Positions 16,901-24,030 of a DNA stretch of 28,962 bases are shown in pieces. Source of the stretch: an uncultured Oscillospiraceae bacterium. Its GTDB lineage: Bacteria > Bacillota > Clostridia > Oscillospirales > Acutalibacteraceae. How positions within the stretch are numbered: the first letter of the stretch is position 1; each line of letters starts with the position of its first letter. Where the stretch lies: assembly GCA_900547275.1 (NCBI GenBank), contig URGA01000017.1, positions 1 to 28,962 of the forward strand, in the 5' to 3' direction. The position numbers were made by a program, and so were the translations under genes. Under the pieces are notes generated by a model that was not told the DNA's origin, did no database searches, and saw only the letters and a list, made by a program, of their open reading frames with translations.

Positions 16901-18288
16901 GCTGCGGCAAAATAAGCACAGTGGTATTCCCTTACACTGTCCAAAAAATCGGCCAGCAGGCATTCAGAAACTGTACTTCTATTAAAAATATTACTTTGGG
17001 AAGCGGTGCAAAGAGCATAGAAAATTATGCTTTTTATAACTGTACGTCTCTTACAAAAGTGTCTATATATGCAACTCAAACAGTATTCGGAAATCAGGTG
17101 TTTTACGGCGCTCCCGATGGCTTAGTTTTAAGTGCGTATTATGATACTACTGCAATGGATTACTGCGAAGCTAACGGATATACGTTTTCACCTCTTGGAT
17201 GTCTCCACAGGATATTCAGGGATGAGGGCGACGCGCCAACCTGTACCGAAGGCTCTGTAGTCAGCCGCTACTGCGCGCGCTGCGGAAAGTATATAGGGGA
17301 GGTATCGCTCCCTGCGGCGGGTCATAAGTACGAAGAGACTGTAATCACACAGCCGTCGTGCACCGAAAGCGGTATGTCGGTATATAAATGCAGTGTATGC
17401 GGCGACGATTATACAAGTGAAACAAAGCCTCTCGGCCATGATTTTGAAACTATTTCATATACCGAGCCCACTTGCTGTGAAAGCGGCAGTGCTGTTTATC
17501 AATGCAAGCGGTGTAACGAGGAAAAGCAAGAGATTATTCCTGCTTTGGGAACAGTACACTATGTAAAGGGAACGGTTACAGATCCGGCAGGCAACGCGCT
17601 TTCCGGCATAAACGTTTACTGTGACGGAGTGTTGAGCGCTGTTACAAATGACAACGGAGTATTTATGTTTGACGGAGTAAAGTGCGGCTCCCATAAACTG
17701 ACGTTTGAAGGGGACGGCTGTGTAACGGCTCAAAGCGTACTTACTGTTTCCGGCGGAAATTTCACTTCCGAAAATAATATTGAAATGCTTGTGGGTGACG
17801 TTAACGGCGACGGTTGGGTAAACGGCAGAGATTACGTTTTGACCGATAGGGCAGGAGGTTCATGGGGTGAAGAAAATCTTGCTTCTCTTCCGAACAGCAA
17901 TGAACAGTCGCCGTTTAATGTGAATTACGGCTCCCAGTCGGAAATTGGGCTTTATGATTTTAAAGTGTATCCGGACGAAACGTCCGATTACCGTATGCAG
18001 TTTGAAGCGAATGTCCGCGAGTTTAACGAGTATACGGTGGTTGAAAGCGGGTTTATTTACGGCAAAAACATGGACGAAGATATGCTTGCCCTTGAAAATG
18101 TGGGCAAGGCAAACAGCGACGGATATGTTGTAAAAAAATCAGTGAATTCGGATACTTCAGGCAAAAAAGTGCTCACCTACGGTTCGTCGTCCGGCGGAAC
18201 GGTGAGTGCGAGATATTATATTGTTTATACAAACGGTGTGTTTACAAGAACATATTTAAGCGAGGTGCAGTCATACACATATGAGTAA
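13996..18288 (+). CDS. Secreted subtilisin-like (S8) protein with BspA-type LRR blocks, CxxC repeats and a dockerin-like motif
   Basis: 1430 residues. Residues ~8-28 are a signal peptide or N-terminal anchor. An inhibitor-like region (~35-130) is followed by an S8 peptidase (~145-410) with D162 in QIDTGV, H204 in WHATAVAS, oxyanion N288 in SAGND and S355 in SGTSLSSPY. The triad is intact, although the usual HGT is HAT. Three blocks starting at residues ~413, 593 and 826 share CG...W...L.ISG.G.MYDY...PW and lead into LRR_5/BspA repeats (FxxCxxLKxxxLP). Residues ~1068-1188 hold three ~41-residue PTCxExG...YxCxxCG...GH repeats, with a lone earlier copy at ~549-590. Next come a carboxypeptidase-regulatory-like beta domain (~1190-1260) and GDVNGDGWVNGRDY (~1267), like half a dockerin. 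No sortase motif was seen. AAGGGGA precedes the start. Confidence 0.9.
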   Translation: MAKIKSNRIIALICVLSLIAGSLVFFAINSSERLNFTRSEFAADYSAIMKKYGANPKADLDKDEFGLARLIVTDYNGEDYGAVASAVSGKTAVLQYENADAARSAAEKFKDAGISAEPDSYARLEALEAGTVCEWASDMVGATDYINECRMAQSDVVVAQIDTGVMTEHPAIEGRFVSKGYDMTSDGCENAEYDKKLRATLYWHATAVASVITNNTTQSVKILPYKVVPFGTDICYSSSILASIRDAIDRDVDVINMSINTYGDGDSFKALIKEAYAKGICVCCSAGNDSTEIKNRYPSSVEQSIAVSSVNSDKEFSSFSNYGDLVDFCAPGGSVRVAAINSEGNATYYKASGTSLSSPYAAACCAMLKTVNKDLSVEAITGLLADFALDLGGQGFDKYYGNGLLQIGNIVESGSCGENVQYTFKIPQGTVEISGSGSVQDYPKEQDRPWNDFAGGILNVTVEDTVSGIGSRAFQSMSSASFQLPDNLLKVGAYAFSGCSNLKSITFDKDVASIGTGAFSNCGGLTVSGWRNTAAESAASASDADFIALGCVHNYVCEIIEPDLENGIEGELKYTCAVCSDTYSEPYVSPEVIGSGQCGDGVIWRCHSTGQLFISGNGAMYDYSTAEVPWKDISDKINSVFIENGVTYVSPFAFAKCGNITTFSAEDCAYSSVEGVLYSADGAELVCYPGGKNNTTYTIPENVTAVSPAAFLSAGRLQSVDAAGDNFVITDEGLLMSSDETKIIMALPQFSQRRLVLKTDAEVSDYAFILSDSLSELVLTSDISLGKYSVGYNYDNGFVLSGVTVYGVENSAAQEYCSDVINFVAVNSGTCGSDIKWRFDLDSNTLTLTGSGSMYDYSSAEEIPWAIFAGRLESAEIDENITSLSSFAFYDCKGLKTMKLPAQLTYVTDETVFAGCNGVTNIDFLEGNGSIPNIPINSKTALTRVCAENLSSVRFELGIKSIGSAAFYGCGKISTVVFPYTVQKIGQQAFRNCTSIKNITLGSGAKSIENYAFYNCTSLTKVSIYATQTVFGNQVFYGAPDGLVLSAYYDTTAMDYCEANGYTFSPLGCLHRIFRDEGDAPTCTEGSVVSRYCARCGKYIGEVSLPAAGHKYEETVITQPSCTESGMSVYKCSVCGDDYTSETKPLGHDFETISYTEPTCCESGSAVYQCKRCNEEKQEIIPALGTVHYVKGTVTDPAGNALSGINVYCDGVLSAVTNDNGVFMFDGVKCGSHKLTFEGDGCVTAQSVLTVSGGNFTSENNIEMLVGDVNGDGWVNGRDYVLTDRAGGSWGEENLASLPNSNEQSPFNVNYGSQSEIGLYDFKVYPDETSDYRMQFEANVREFNEYTVVESGFIYGKNMDEDMLALENVGKANSDGYVVKKSVNSDTSGKKVLTYGSSSGGTVSARYYIVYTNGVFTRTYLSEVQSYTYE

Positions 18289-18736
18289 ATATAAACTGCT
18301 TGTTTCCGCCTGCCTTCTGGGCGAAAACTGCAAATACAACGGTTCAAACAACAGAAATGAAAAGGTTCTTGATCTTGAAAAATATTTTGATCTCGTGCCG
18401 GTGTGCCCCGAATGTTTCGGCGGACTGCCGATACCGAGGGAGCCTTCGGAGATAAAAGACGGCGGTGTGTATTCAAAAAGCGGCAATGATGTTACGGACG
18501 CTTTTGTTGACGGCGCCGAAAAAACGCTTTACATTGCTGAGGAAAACAACTGTTTCCTTGCTCTCCTGAAAGAACGCAGTCCGTCCTGCGGCTGTGGAAA
18601 AATTTATGACGGTTCTTTTACCTCAACGGTAATTGACGGAAACGGCGTTACAGCAGACTTGCTTCTTAACAACGGAATAACGATTTACGGCGAAAGCAGA
18701 ATAGACGATTTAATTGACGATTACGGCGAGGAATGA
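18281..18736 (+). CDS. DUF523-family cysteine-rich protein
   Basis: 151 residues, the full length of the DUF523 family, whose function is unknown. Conserved cysteine motifs are SACLLGENCKYNG near the N-terminus, VPVCPECFGGLPIPREP, and KERSPSCGCGKIYDG. The pattern suggests a metal or Fe-S site, but that is inference. The start overlaps the end of the protease gene by 8 bases, with GAGGTG 13 bases upstream inside that gene. It is probably the last gene of the HAD-membrane peptide-protease transcript. No terminator is evident before the next promoter. Confidence 0.9.
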   Translation: MSKYKLLVSACLLGENCKYNGSNNRNEKVLDLEKYFDLVPVCPECFGGLPIPREPSEIKDGGVYSKSGNDVTDAFVDGAEKTLYIAEENNCFLALLKERSPSCGCGKIYDGSFTSTVIDGNGVTADLLLNNGITIYGESRIDDLIDDYGEE

Positions 18737-18748
18737 TTATTTGCGTAA

Positions 18749-18777
18749 TTGACATAAGCGTTGCGCTAAAGTATAAT
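18749..18777 (+). promoter_or_regulatory. Perfect consensus sigma-A promoter for the lipoprotein gene
   Basis: TTGACA (18749-18754), a 17-base spacer, TATAAT (18772-18777). The match is exact, so transcription should be strong and constitutive unless repressed. Confidence 0.93.
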
Positions 18778-18804
18778 GCACATAAGGAAAGTGAGGAATA
18801 GTTA

Positions 18805-19329
18805 ATGAAACGTCTATTTGTAATCTGTCTCTGCCTGTTAATGGCAGTGAGCGTCTTTGCCGGATGCTCAAAGGGCAGTGAAGAGAAGGAAAGCCAGACG
18901 GCTGAGCAGACAACGGAGCACAGCCACGAGGGCGAAACGGTATCTCAGATGCCCACAGACGAGGCGAAGATATCAGGTTCTAACGCTATAAATTTGCTTA
19001 AATCATATTCAGAAAAAGAACTTGGTCTTGATAAAATAGATAAGGATTATCAGTTCCTGCTCAGTACGTCGGGCTCTGAAATTGACGGTAAAAAGTATAT
19101 CCGAGCAGAAGCTGGCGCAATGGAAGAAAGCGGTACCAATTCTGAAGGAAAAACGACTTATCAGATGACGTCATACAAAACCATCTATATTTCCTATGAC
19201 GGAAAAACCATCCTTGTACTTAACGAAGATGAAGACGGCAAAGATAAGTACGATAAAATAACAATTGATGAAGAACATCTCAAAAGTATTTCAACTACAG
19301 CGGCTTCTTCTGAAAAAGCAACAAAATAA
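18805..19329 (+). CDS. Small lipoprotein, unknown function
   Basis: 174 residues. A signal peptide of about 20 residues (MKRLFVICLCLLMAVSVFAG) ends in the lipobox VFAGC with lipidated C21, so the protein should be anchored to the outer face of the cell membrane. A Ser/Glu/Thr/His-rich low-complexity linker (~22-50) follows, then a compact ~110-residue domain ending in Ser/Thr/Ala/Lys. I do not recognise the domain. GAGGA lies 7 bases before the ATG, its own consensus promoter lies upstream and a terminator follows, so it is monocistronic. Confidence 0.88.
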   Translation: MKRLFVICLCLLMAVSVFAGCSKGSEEKESQTAEQTTEHSHEGETVSQMPTDEAKISGSNAINLLKSYSEKELGLDKIDKDYQFLLSTSGSEIDGKKYIRAEAGAMEESGTNSEGKTTYQMTSYKTIYISYDGKTILVLNEDEDGKDKYDKITIDEEHLKSISTTAASSEKATK

Positions 19330-19336
19330 GATAGCA

Positions 19337-19370
19337 TAAAAAGCGACCATATGGTCGCTTTTTTATTTTT
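19337..19370. terminator. Intrinsic terminator after the lipoprotein gene
   Basis: AAAAGCGACCAT (19339-19350) and ATGGTCGCTTTT (19351-19362) form a perfect palindrome that folds as a stem with a small central loop, followed by T-rich sequence to 19370. Confidence 0.92.
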
Positions 19371-19414
19371 TAGATTAATTTGTTTAAGATTATGTAAAAA
19401 ATTATTATACAGTG

Positions 19415-19466
19415 TTGCCTTTTGATACTTTTGTGGTAAAATACATGATGAAATAAAAGTATTTTA
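19415..19466 (+). promoter_or_regulatory. pyk promoter with an inverted repeat over the -10
   Basis: TTGCCT (19415-19420), 16-base spacer, TAAAAT (19437-19442). The -10 lies inside one arm of a perfect 8-bp inverted repeat, TAAAATAC (19437-19444) and GTATTTTA (19459-19466), separated by 14 bases. This could be an operator or a leader hairpin. The ribosome binding site GGAGA follows at 19476-19480. Confidence 0.6.
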
Positions 19467-19487
19467 TATGACATTGGAGAGATTTTA

Positions 19488-20909
19488 ATGAAAAAAACTA
19501 AGATAATTTGTACATTAGGTCCGGCAACGGACGATGACAGCGTGCTGTCTGAAATGATAAGTTCGGGTATGGATGTTGCCCGCTTTAATTTCAGCCACGG
19601 AAATTATGAATTGCAGGAAAAGCGTCTTAACCAGCTCATCGCACTTCGCGAAAAAATGGACGTTCCTGTTGCAACTCTGCTTGATACAAAGGGACCTGAA
19701 ATCCGTACAGGCGATTTTGAAAATCCCAACGGCGTTGTAATTCACAACGGAGATAAGTTTACCCTTACTACAGAAGAGTGTCTCGGTGACGAGAAACACT
19801 GCTATATAAACTATCCCGGCCTTGTAAACGACGTTACAGAGGGCACTTCTATTCTTATTAACGACGGACTTATTTCAATGACTGTTACTGAAGTAAAGCC
19901 AAAAGAGATTGTTTGTCGTGTAACTGACGGCGGACTGCTTACTAACCATAAGGGCGTAAACGTTCCCGACATCAGCCTTAATATGCCTTACCTTTCACCT
20001 GCTGATATGAAGGACCTGGAGTTCGGTGCGTCCCATGATTTTGACTTTATCGCCGCTTCATTTGTTCGTACAGCCGGCGATGTTATTTACCTTCGCAATT
20101 ACTGTCAGGCTCTCGGCTGGAATGATGTTCGCATAATTGCAAAAATTGAAAATATGGAGGGCGTAAACAATATCGACTCCATCATCGATGCGGCAGACGG
20201 CATCATGGTAGCAAGAGGTGATATGGGCGTTGAAATTCCGTTTGAGAGAATTCCCTCAATTCAGAAGATGATTATCCGCAAGGTTTATTCTGCAGGTAAA
20301 ATCGTTGTTACTGCCACCCAGATGCTTGAGTCTATGATTACAAATCCACGTCCCACAAGAGCGGAGATTACAGACGTTGCAAACGCTATTTACGACGGCA
20401 CTTCCGCAATTATGCTCAGCGGCGAGACTGCTATGGGCGCCCATCCGGTTGAGGCTGTAAAGACTATGGCTACTATTGCCAAGACTACCGAAAAGGATAT
20501 TGACTATATTACACGTTTCAACAACGTTTATCCTGCTCCGCTTACAAAGAATATTACTTCCGCTATCGGCCACGCAACGGTTACCACCGCCCATGACCTT
20601 AACGCGGCGGCTATCATTACTGTTACCCAGAGCGGAACTACTGCAAGGATGATATCGAAATACAGACCCTGCGTTCCGATTATCGGCGCCACTACCGAGG
20701 AAAAGGTGCTTCGCCAGCTTATGCTCAGCTGGGGCGTTGTTCCCGTTCGCTGTGTCCACCAGGACAACACGGACGCACTGTTTGACCACGCTGTTGAAGT
20801 AGGTAAAAAAACAGGACTTATCCATAAAGACGATATTGTCGTAATTACTGCCGGTATACCTCTCGGCTCAAGCGGCACCACCAATATGCTTAAAGCACAG
20901 GTGATTTAA
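19488..20909 (+). CDS. pyk: Pyruvate kinase
   Basis: 473 residues; converts phosphoenolpyruvate and ADP to pyruvate and ATP, the last glycolytic step. Motifs run in order: CTLGPA, VARFNFSHG, DTKGPEIRTG, the active-site IAKIENMEGV with the catalytic lysine, MVARGDMGVEI, and TQMLESMITNPRPTRAE with IMLSGETAMG. The C-terminal regulatory domain is present. The extra PEP-utiliser-like domain that lengthens many Bacillus and clostridial enzymes to ~585 residues is absent, so this is the short form. The GNAT gene starts 1 base after the stop region, so they are cotranscribed. It supplies pyruvate for the PFOR reaction seen at the left of the window. Confidence 0.97.
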   Translation: MKKTKIICTLGPATDDDSVLSEMISSGMDVARFNFSHGNYELQEKRLNQLIALREKMDVPVATLLDTKGPEIRTGDFENPNGVVIHNGDKFTLTTEECLGDEKHCYINYPGLVNDVTEGTSILINDGLISMTVTEVKPKEIVCRVTDGGLLTNHKGVNVPDISLNMPYLSPADMKDLEFGASHDFDFIAASFVRTAGDVIYLRNYCQALGWNDVRIIAKIENMEGVNNIDSIIDAADGIMVARGDMGVEIPFERIPSIQKMIIRKVYSAGKIVVTATQMLESMITNPRPTRAEITDVANAIYDGTSAIMLSGETAMGAHPVEAVKTMATIAKTTEKDIDYITRFNNVYPAPLTKNITSAIGHATVTTAHDLNAAAIITVTQSGTTARMISKYRPCVPIIGATTEEKVLRQLMLSWGVVPVRCVHQDNTDALFDHAVEVGKKTGLIHKDDIVVITAGIPLGSSGTTNMLKAQVI

Positions 20910-20910
20910 A

Positions 20911-21384
20911 ATGTTTGCCGTTCATCTTTTTACCGCTGACGACAAAAGAATGGAGAGCGTTCGCGCTGTTCGCCGCAGTGTTTTTATTAAATCTCTCGGG
21001 GTTTCTGAGGATGAAGAATTTGACAGATACGACGAGTACGGCAATCCTGCGCTGTTTGCCCTGCTGACCGAGGAAGACGTTCCCTGCGGCACAGGCAGGC
21101 TTGTAATTTCTAAGGATAATTACAAGATAGGAAGAATTGCTTTTTTACCTCAGTGCAGAGGCAAGGGCTACGGAACAGTGCTTGTGAAAACGCTTTTGCA
21201 AAAGGCTTTTTCAATGGGCGCCGAGTGCGTTTTCGTTGACGCCAGAGATGAAGCGGTGCCGTTTTACGAAAAAATAGGATTTGCGCCTTGCGGCGATTAC
21301 TTTGAAGAAAGAGGAATGACGCATCTGCCAATGCGTATTCGGAAAGAGGAGCTTCGCTCCTGCGGAGGAACACAAAATGGCTAA
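20911..21384 (+). CDS. GNAT-family N-acetyltransferase
   Basis: 157 residues. The acetyl-CoA pyrophosphate loop is seen in RIAFLPQCRGKGYGTVLVKTLL (motif A, Q/RxxGxG pattern). DARDEAVPFYEKIGFAPCGDYFEE is the C-terminal strand-helix with the usual FYEKIGF. It acetylates an amine on an unknown small molecule or protein. RBS-like AGGTGATT lies inside the end of pyk. It overlaps mltG by 8 bases, so pyk-GNAT-mltG form one transcript. Confidence 0.9.
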   Translation: MFAVHLFTADDKRMESVRAVRRSVFIKSLGVSEDEEFDRYDEYGNPALFALLTEEDVPCGTGRLVISKDNYKIGRIAFLPQCRGKGYGTVLVKTLLQKAFSMGAECVFVDARDEAVPFYEKIGFAPCGDYFEERGMTHLPMRIRKEELRSCGGTQNG

Positions 21385-22414
21385 GAAAAAGACCCACATA
21401 AAACTTATTATTCTTTTATTGGTTCTTGCGGCGCTTATTGCCGGAGGTGTTTATCTTTATTCCGTTGTTAAGACGGATATTGACGGCACGGATGATGATA
21501 CCGTTAAATATACCCTTGTTATCGAGGACAATGATTTTGCTTATGAGATTGCCGCAAAACTTATGAACGCAGGCATCGTAAAGAGCGAAACCGTCTGGAG
21601 TTGGTGGATGGACAAGAATTATCCTGATTTTACATATTATAACGGAGAGTATAATATGACCTCCGGAATGAGTTATCAGGAGATTGCGGAAAAATTGCAA
21701 AATCCCGACGTGAGCCATAAGAAAGTTAAGGTCTGCATACCCGAGGGCTATAATGTTTTTGATATTGCCGACACTCTTGAGGAAAACGGCATATGCTCGA
21801 AAGAGGATTTCCTTGAAGCGTGCAGTACAACAGATGGATACAGCTACGACTGGCTTGCCGATTTTCCGGTTGACGACGAAAACGTCGGCTATATTTTGGA
21901 GGGCTTTTTGTTCCCTGCAACATATGATTTCGGCCAGAATTCTGAAGCCCGTGATATCGTTGACGAAATGCTGGACGCTTTTGACAGCAGAATTACCCAG
22001 GATATGCTTGATTACTGCCAGAATAACGATATGAGCCTTTACGAGTTTATTACTCTTGCTTCTATCGTCCAGGAAGAGGCGCTTAATAAGTCAAGTCAGG
22101 GCAATATCGCGTCTGTACTGATAAACAGACTGGATGCCGGTATGAAGATTGAGTGCGACGTCACATATTATTACGCAAAGCAGCTTCTTGACAATGGATT
22201 TTCACAGGATGTCTACGACGCGTATTATACTTACCGCTGTCCCGGACTTCCTGCAGGACCTATAACCAACTGCGGAATGGATATTATTGAATCGACGATA
22301 AATCATCCTGATACAGACTATATTTACTTTTTCTCAGACCTTGAGGGAGAGTTCCATTTTGCCTCAACTTATGACGAGTTTGAAAAGCTCAAACAGGAAT
22401 ATCCATGGAAGTAA
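21377..22414 (+). CDS. mltG: Endolytic murein transglycosylase MltG (YceG-like)
   Basis: 345 residues. A membrane anchor lies at ~10-31, then the LysM-like/YceG region. The lytic domain has IPEGYNVFDIADTLEENGI (121-139), LEGFLFPATY (174-183), ITLASIVQEEA (225-235) with the catalytic glutamate at E233 or E234, ASVLINRLDAGMKIECDVT (245-263) and YRCPGLPAGPITNCG (286-300). It cuts nascent glycan strands next to the membrane, setting peptidoglycan chain length. GGAGG lies about 9 bases before the ATG, inside the GNAT gene. Length and motif order fit the family. Confidence 0.95.
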   Translation: MAKKKTHIKLIILLLVLAALIAGGVYLYSVVKTDIDGTDDDTVKYTLVIEDNDFAYEIAAKLMNAGIVKSETVWSWWMDKNYPDFTYYNGEYNMTSGMSYQEIAEKLQNPDVSHKKVKVCIPEGYNVFDIADTLEENGICSKEDFLEACSTTDGYSYDWLADFPVDDENVGYILEGFLFPATYDFGQNSEARDIVDEMLDAFDSRITQDMLDYCQNNDMSLYEFITLASIVQEEALNKSSQGNIASVLINRLDAGMKIECDVTYYYAKQLLDNGFSQDVYDAYYTYRCPGLPAGPITNCGMDIIESTINHPDTDYIYFFSDLEGEFHFASTYDEFEKLKQEYPWK

Positions 22415-22423
22415 AATTAAATA

Positions 22424-22452
22424 TTGACAAAAACCGATAAGTGTGGTAAACT
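22424..22452 (+). promoter_or_regulatory. Promoter of the infC-rpmI-rplT operon
   Basis: TTGACA (22424-22429), 17-base spacer, TAAACT (22447-22452). Near-consensus, directly after mltG. Confidence 0.85.
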
Positions 22453-22457
22453 ATCTC

Positions 22458-22629
22458 CACAACAAAGCAGAACGCTCCCGTTCTCCCCTTCAGCAAAGGC
22501 AAAAAGGGTAATCAACTTTTTCGGTGATTAAGTGCGGGCGTTTTGCGTTCGCACTTTGTTTTTTGTCCGCAGTATCTGCGGAATGCCAGAGTCAACCAAC
22601 GGTTTTATTTTATTAAAGAGGTGTTATTT
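22458..22629 (+). promoter_or_regulatory. L20-type autoregulatory leader with internal attenuator
   Basis: A ~170-base untranslated leader. It contains a small stem (AATCA with TGATT, ~22510-22529), then an attenuator hairpin AAGTGCG (22530-22536) with CGCACTT (22550-22556) followed by a T run to ~22564, then a perfect stem CCGCAG/CTGCGG (22567-22581). Firmicutes infC-rpmI-rplT operons carry an L20 leader in which ribosomal protein L20 binds RNA and promotes premature termination. The position and terminator fit that, but I did not confirm the L20-binding fold. Confidence 0.75.
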
Positions 22630-23169
22630 ATCAGCAGAGATAAGGATGCTACCCAGCTCAACGAACAAATCAGGGACAAAGAGTTGCGCGTCATTTCAGC
22701 AGACGGCGAACAGCTCGGCATTATGAGCGCAAAAGAGGCCCAGAAGATTGCCGACGACCGCGGCCTTGATCTTGTTAAGATTGCGCCCCAGGCAAAACCG
22801 CCTGTATGCAAAATCATGGACTACAGCAAGTATCGTTATGAGCAGGCTAAGCGTGAGAAAGAGAACCGCAAAAACCAGAAGGTTATTGAAACAAAGGAAA
22901 TCCGTCTTTCTCTTAAAATCGATATCGGCGACTTCAACACAAAACTTAATCATGCGAAAAAGTTTTTGGAGTCAGGCAATAAACTTAAAGTGTCCATTCG
23001 CCTCAGAGGCCGCGAAATGGCTCATTCAGACCTTGGCGTTGCAACCATGGAGCGCTTTGCAGAAGGCATTGGCGAACTGGGCAACGTAGACAAGGCGCCT
23101 AAACTGGAAGGCAGACAGATTCTTATGTTCATGTCTCCCAAACAGGCTAAGCAAAACCAAAACCGCTGA
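22630..23169 (+). CDS. infC: Translation initiation factor IF-3, ATC start
   Basis: 179 residues, standard IF-3 length. It binds the 30S subunit, prevents premature 50S joining and checks the start codon. The N-terminal domain begins ISRDKDATQLNEQIRDKELRVI, and the linker/C-terminal domain has PPVCKIMDYSKYRYEQ and KEIRLSLKIDIGDFNTKLNHAKKFLE. The start chosen is the ATC at 22630: AGAGGTG (22616-22622) is 7 bases upstream, and homologues begin with this residue after a non-standard codon. An in-frame ATG at 22543 would add 29 unrelated residues and lies in the attenuator. A rare start codon makes infC translation sensitive to IF-3 level, a known feedback. Confidence 0.93.
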   Translation: MSRDKDATQLNEQIRDKELRVISADGEQLGIMSAKEAQKIADDRGLDLVKIAPQAKPPVCKIMDYSKYRYEQAKREKENRKNQKVIETKEIRLSLKIDIGDFNTKLNHAKKFLESGNKLKVSIRLRGREMAHSDLGVATMERFAEGIGELGNVDKAPKLEGRQILMFMSPKQAKQNQNR

Positions 23170-23223
23170 TTTTTCAGCGTTTGAACATTTGGGCAAATAA
23201 TTCATTTTACGGAGGAATATATC

Positions 23224-23421
23224 ATGCCAAAGATTAAAACACACAGCGGCGCAAAAAAGCGCTTCAAGACAACAAAAAGCGGCAAGGTTAAGCGTGCTCA
23301 TGCTTACACCTCCCACATTTTAACCAAAAAATCAACAAAGCGTAAAAGAAATCTTCGCAAGACAGCTGTTGCTGACGTAACAAACCAGAAGCAGTGCAAA
23401 CGTCTTGTTCCTTACAAATAA
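23224..23421 (+). CDS. rpmI: 50S ribosomal protein L35
   Basis: 65 residues, full length. It starts MPKIKTHSGAKKRFKTTKSGK and contains HILTKKSTKRKRNLRK, the L35 signature. Highly basic. GGAGG lies 7 bases before the ATG. Second gene of the infC operon. Confidence 0.97.
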   Translation: MPKIKTHSGAKKRFKTTKSGKVKRAHAYTSHILTKKSTKRKRNLRKTAVADVTNQKQCKRLVPYK

Positions 23422-23463
23422 TTTCATTAAGTACGCTTATCACAGTATCGGAGGTAGTAAATA

Positions 23464-23817
23464 ATGGCAAGAATTAAAGGCGCTATGGCCACACGCAAAA
23501 GAAGAAAGAAAGTATTAAAGGCAGCAAAGGGTTATTACGGCGGAAAACATCGTCTGTTCAAAACAGCTAAGCAGGCTGTTATGAAGAGCGGTCAGTACGC
23601 TTATATCGGCAGAAAGCAGAAGAAGAGAAACTTCCGCAGAATCTGGATTGCCCGTATTTCTGCTGCATGCAAGAGCAACGGCATGAACTATTCAACATTT
23701 ATGAACGGTCTTAAGAAAGCCGGCATCGATCTTAACAGAAAGATGCTTTCTGAAATCGCTATTTCAGATCCCGCAGGCTTCACAGCTCTTACAGAAGCTG
23801 CAAAGGCTGCTCTGTAA
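23464..23817 (+). CDS. rplT: 50S ribosomal protein L20
   Basis: 117 residues, full length. MARIKGAMATRKRRKKVLKAAKGYYGGKHRLFK and AYIGRKQKKRNFRRIWIARI are conserved L20 segments. It binds 23S rRNA early in 50S assembly and represses its own operon through the leader. CGGAGG precedes the start. Forty-two bases separate it from rpmI. Confidence 0.97.
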   Translation: MARIKGAMATRKRRKKVLKAAKGYYGGKHRLFKTAKQAVMKSGQYAYIGRKQKKRNFRRIWIARISAACKSNGMNYSTFMNGLKKAGIDLNRKMLSEIAISDPAGFTALTEAAKAAL

Positions 23818-23828
23818 ATTCCGTGATC

Positions 23829-23863
23829 AAAGAGACATTGCTTACGCTTTGTCTCTTTTTTTA
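23829..23863 (+). terminator. Intrinsic terminator of the infC operon
   Basis: AAAGAGACA (23829-23837) pairs with TGTCTCTTT (23850-23858), with an 12-base loop, followed by a T run to 23862. Confidence 0.9.
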
Positions 23864-23930
23864 TTGCTTGGAGCGGCAATCACCTGAGGCGGTAAGAACT
23901 CTCCGCTCTAAAAAATATATAAATTTATGC

Positions 23931-23970
23931 TTTAACTGTTGCACTTTTTTGCGTTATAATGTAATATAAT
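23931..23970 (+). promoter_or_regulatory. Putative promoter of the RNA methyltransferase operon
   Basis: Two TATAAT boxes lie 10 bp apart (23955-23960 and 23965-23970). TTTAAC at 23931-23936 is 18 bases before the first; TTGCAC at 23939-23944 is 20 bases before the second. Which is used is not clear. Confidence 0.55.
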
Positions 23971-24030
23971 ATTTAATTTATAAAACGGACGGCAAATTCT
24001 AGCCGCTTCTTATGCTTAACGGAGACGCTT

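Noticed and set aside
20256..20825. 189-residue open frame on the minus strand inside pyk
   Set aside because: Antisense shadow of pyk; pyk motifs are intact throughout and the antisense product resembles no family.
22543..22629. IF-3 extension starting at ATG 22543
   Set aside because: It lies within the attenuator stem, has no ribosome binding site, and codes residues unlike IF-3.
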